Shown here: piece after piece, positions 60,371-64,000 of the stretch
Numbering within the stretch: position 1 is the first letter of the stretch
Layout of the letters: each line of letters starts with the position of its first letter
Assembly: GCF_041261205.1 (NCBI RefSeq)
Contig: NZ_JBGCCH010000044.1
Span: forward strand, 1-64,000
Source of the DNA: Catenulispora sp. MAP5-51
GTDB taxonomy: Bacteria > Actinomycetota > Actinomycetes > Streptomycetales > Catenulisporaceae
Length of the DNA stretch: 64,000 nt
Direction of reading: 5' to 3'
Notes under the pieces: generated by a model
Seen by the model: the letters and a program-made list of their open reading frames with translations, nothing else
Databases searched by the model: none
Told to the model about the DNA's origin: nothing
Position numbers and translations under genes: made by a program

Positions 60371-60375
60371 ATAGT

Positions 60376-60411
60376 GGCAGTGGCACCCTCGGAAACGAGG
60401 GCGCCACTGCC
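60376..60411. terminator. hairpin terminator beside the right att copy
   Basis: GGCAGTGGC-A-CCCTCG (60376-60391) pairs with CGAGGG-C-GCCACTGCC (60396-60411) around a GAAA loop with one mismatch. It may once have ended the tRNA transcript before the element entered, since both att copies are followed by a terminator. Confidence 0.7.
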
Positions 60412-60647
60412 CTGTTCAGGGGATTACACCGCAGCTCACGGCCAGTTTTCGGCTGCGCCGCGATGAAGGCTTTTGTCTCACTGCAACTCGCTGTCGATCA
60501 TTCTTTATCCAAGATCGCGACCCATGCGCGACCCGATCTTGGTTGGGTCTGGGACAGCCCTGGGATCGTGGCAACAGCGTCGGTCACCAGATTGGGTGAT
60601 TTCTGTTCGGTGTCAGAAGCCGCTCCGGGAGGCGGGGTCGCCGCCCT

Positions 60648-60738
60648 TCAGCGGCCGTCCCCAGCTTCGAGTTCCTCGCGTGTGATGCGCTGCACGACCG
60701 TGTTCGGCGGGTAGTAGAACTCCATGCCTGTGGGGTTC
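60648..60738 (-). pseudogene. C-terminal fragment of an unknown protein cut by an IS
   Basis: From the IS end the minus strand reads L-N-P-T-G-M-E-F-Y-Y-P-P-N-T-V-V-Q-R-I-T-R-E-E-L and ends at a TGA (60650-60648) a few residues later. The composition and codon use look like real protein rather than noise, and the frame ends normally. The rest was lost when the neighbouring IS entered or deleted DNA. I do not recognise the family. Confidence 0.35.
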
Positions 60739-60770
60739 AATAACCCTGCCGAGGCGTTGACCTGGGTCTA

Positions 60771-63950
<3,180 letters not shown>

Positions 63951-64000
63951 CGGCATGCCGCGGACGCTTTCCTGCCCCGGCAAGTTGCCGCGGCAAGACG

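Larger units (their letters stand above)
60126..60647. other. 522-base gap after the immunity gene
   Basis: No supported gene. It contains the second tRNA 3'-end copy (60357-60370), a strong hairpin (60376-60411) and then degraded sequence in which short frames have no ribosome-binding site. Confidence 0.5.

Noticed and set aside
60346-60371. A second tRNA-Ala gene
   Set aside because: Only the last 14 bases match; the T arm, anticodon arm and acceptor 5' strand are missing. It is an att-type fragment.

Overview
The window is high-GC DNA with many GTG starts, Shine-Dalgarno sites of the AGGAGG type, large intrinsic hairpins often lacking a U tract, and families typical of filamentous soil actinobacteria: PucR and WYL regulators, a Tat lipoprotein, a CBM13-tagged secreted glycosidase, a DnaE1-type polymerase and a type VII-exported toxin. 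It fits a streptomycete- or Catenulispora-like chromosome. The species cannot be fixed from this stretch.

Layout. 1-1.3 kb: a partial CDS at the window edge, a small secreted protein, and a broken HigBA-type toxin-antitoxin pair flanked by a duplicated 3' end of the next gene. 1.3-13 kb: an amine-catabolism block. mmsA lies beside a minus-strand run of aldehyde dehydrogenase, PotD-, PotA-, PotB- and PotC-like transporter genes and a PuuB-like FAD oxidase, with a PucR-type regulator diverging from it. The likely job is uptake of putrescine or a related amine and its oxidation towards GABA-type acids. 13-25.4 kb: peroxiredoxin, Nudix hydrolase, sirtuin, AraC regulator with a GH35 galactosidase, a two-gene ABC exporter diverging from a histidine kinase/response regulator pair, and a large secreted GH59 galactocerebrosidase-like enzyme. 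25.8-44 kb: mostly housekeeping and ordinary genes (AlkZ/YcaQ-like protein, dnaE, nitroreductase, inositol-phosphatase-like, ArsR+SRPBCC, secreted phospholipase D-like protein, NmrA-like, WYL, fumC, Bax-inhibitor-1-like, LCP, a double DUF1003 protein, a nickel/cobalt-type transporter, SRPBCC+MarR).

44-48 kb holds the best regulatory candidate: a TetR gene and an ABC-F ATPase gene. Three copies of one operator-like palindrome lie around them. A 9-codon leader ORF precedes the ABC-F gene, and its stop codon lies inside one arm of an inverted repeat whose other arm reaches the ABC-F ribosome-binding site. This is the architecture of ribosome-mediated attenuation. The opposite side of the same control region now drives only a decayed LuxR-type regulator, abutting a decayed hydrolase whose catalytic serine is replaced by alanine.

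48-56.7 kb: tannase/feruloyl esterase, alpha/beta hydrolase, VOC protein, flavin disulfide oxidoreductase, TetR+SDR, another TetR, and a YidB-like protein. 56.8-64 kb is a mobile-element graveyard at tRNA-Ala(GGC). A 14-bp copy of the tRNA 3' end recurs 3.4 kb downstream. Between the two copies sit an IS3-family remnant and an apparently intact polymorphic toxin (type VII export signal plus RNase A-like C-terminus) with its CdiI-like immunity gene. Beyond the second copy lie a transposase gene split by a deleted IS5-family element and a frameshifted tyrosine recombinase. The picture is a decayed integrative element that still carries a toxin-immunity cargo.
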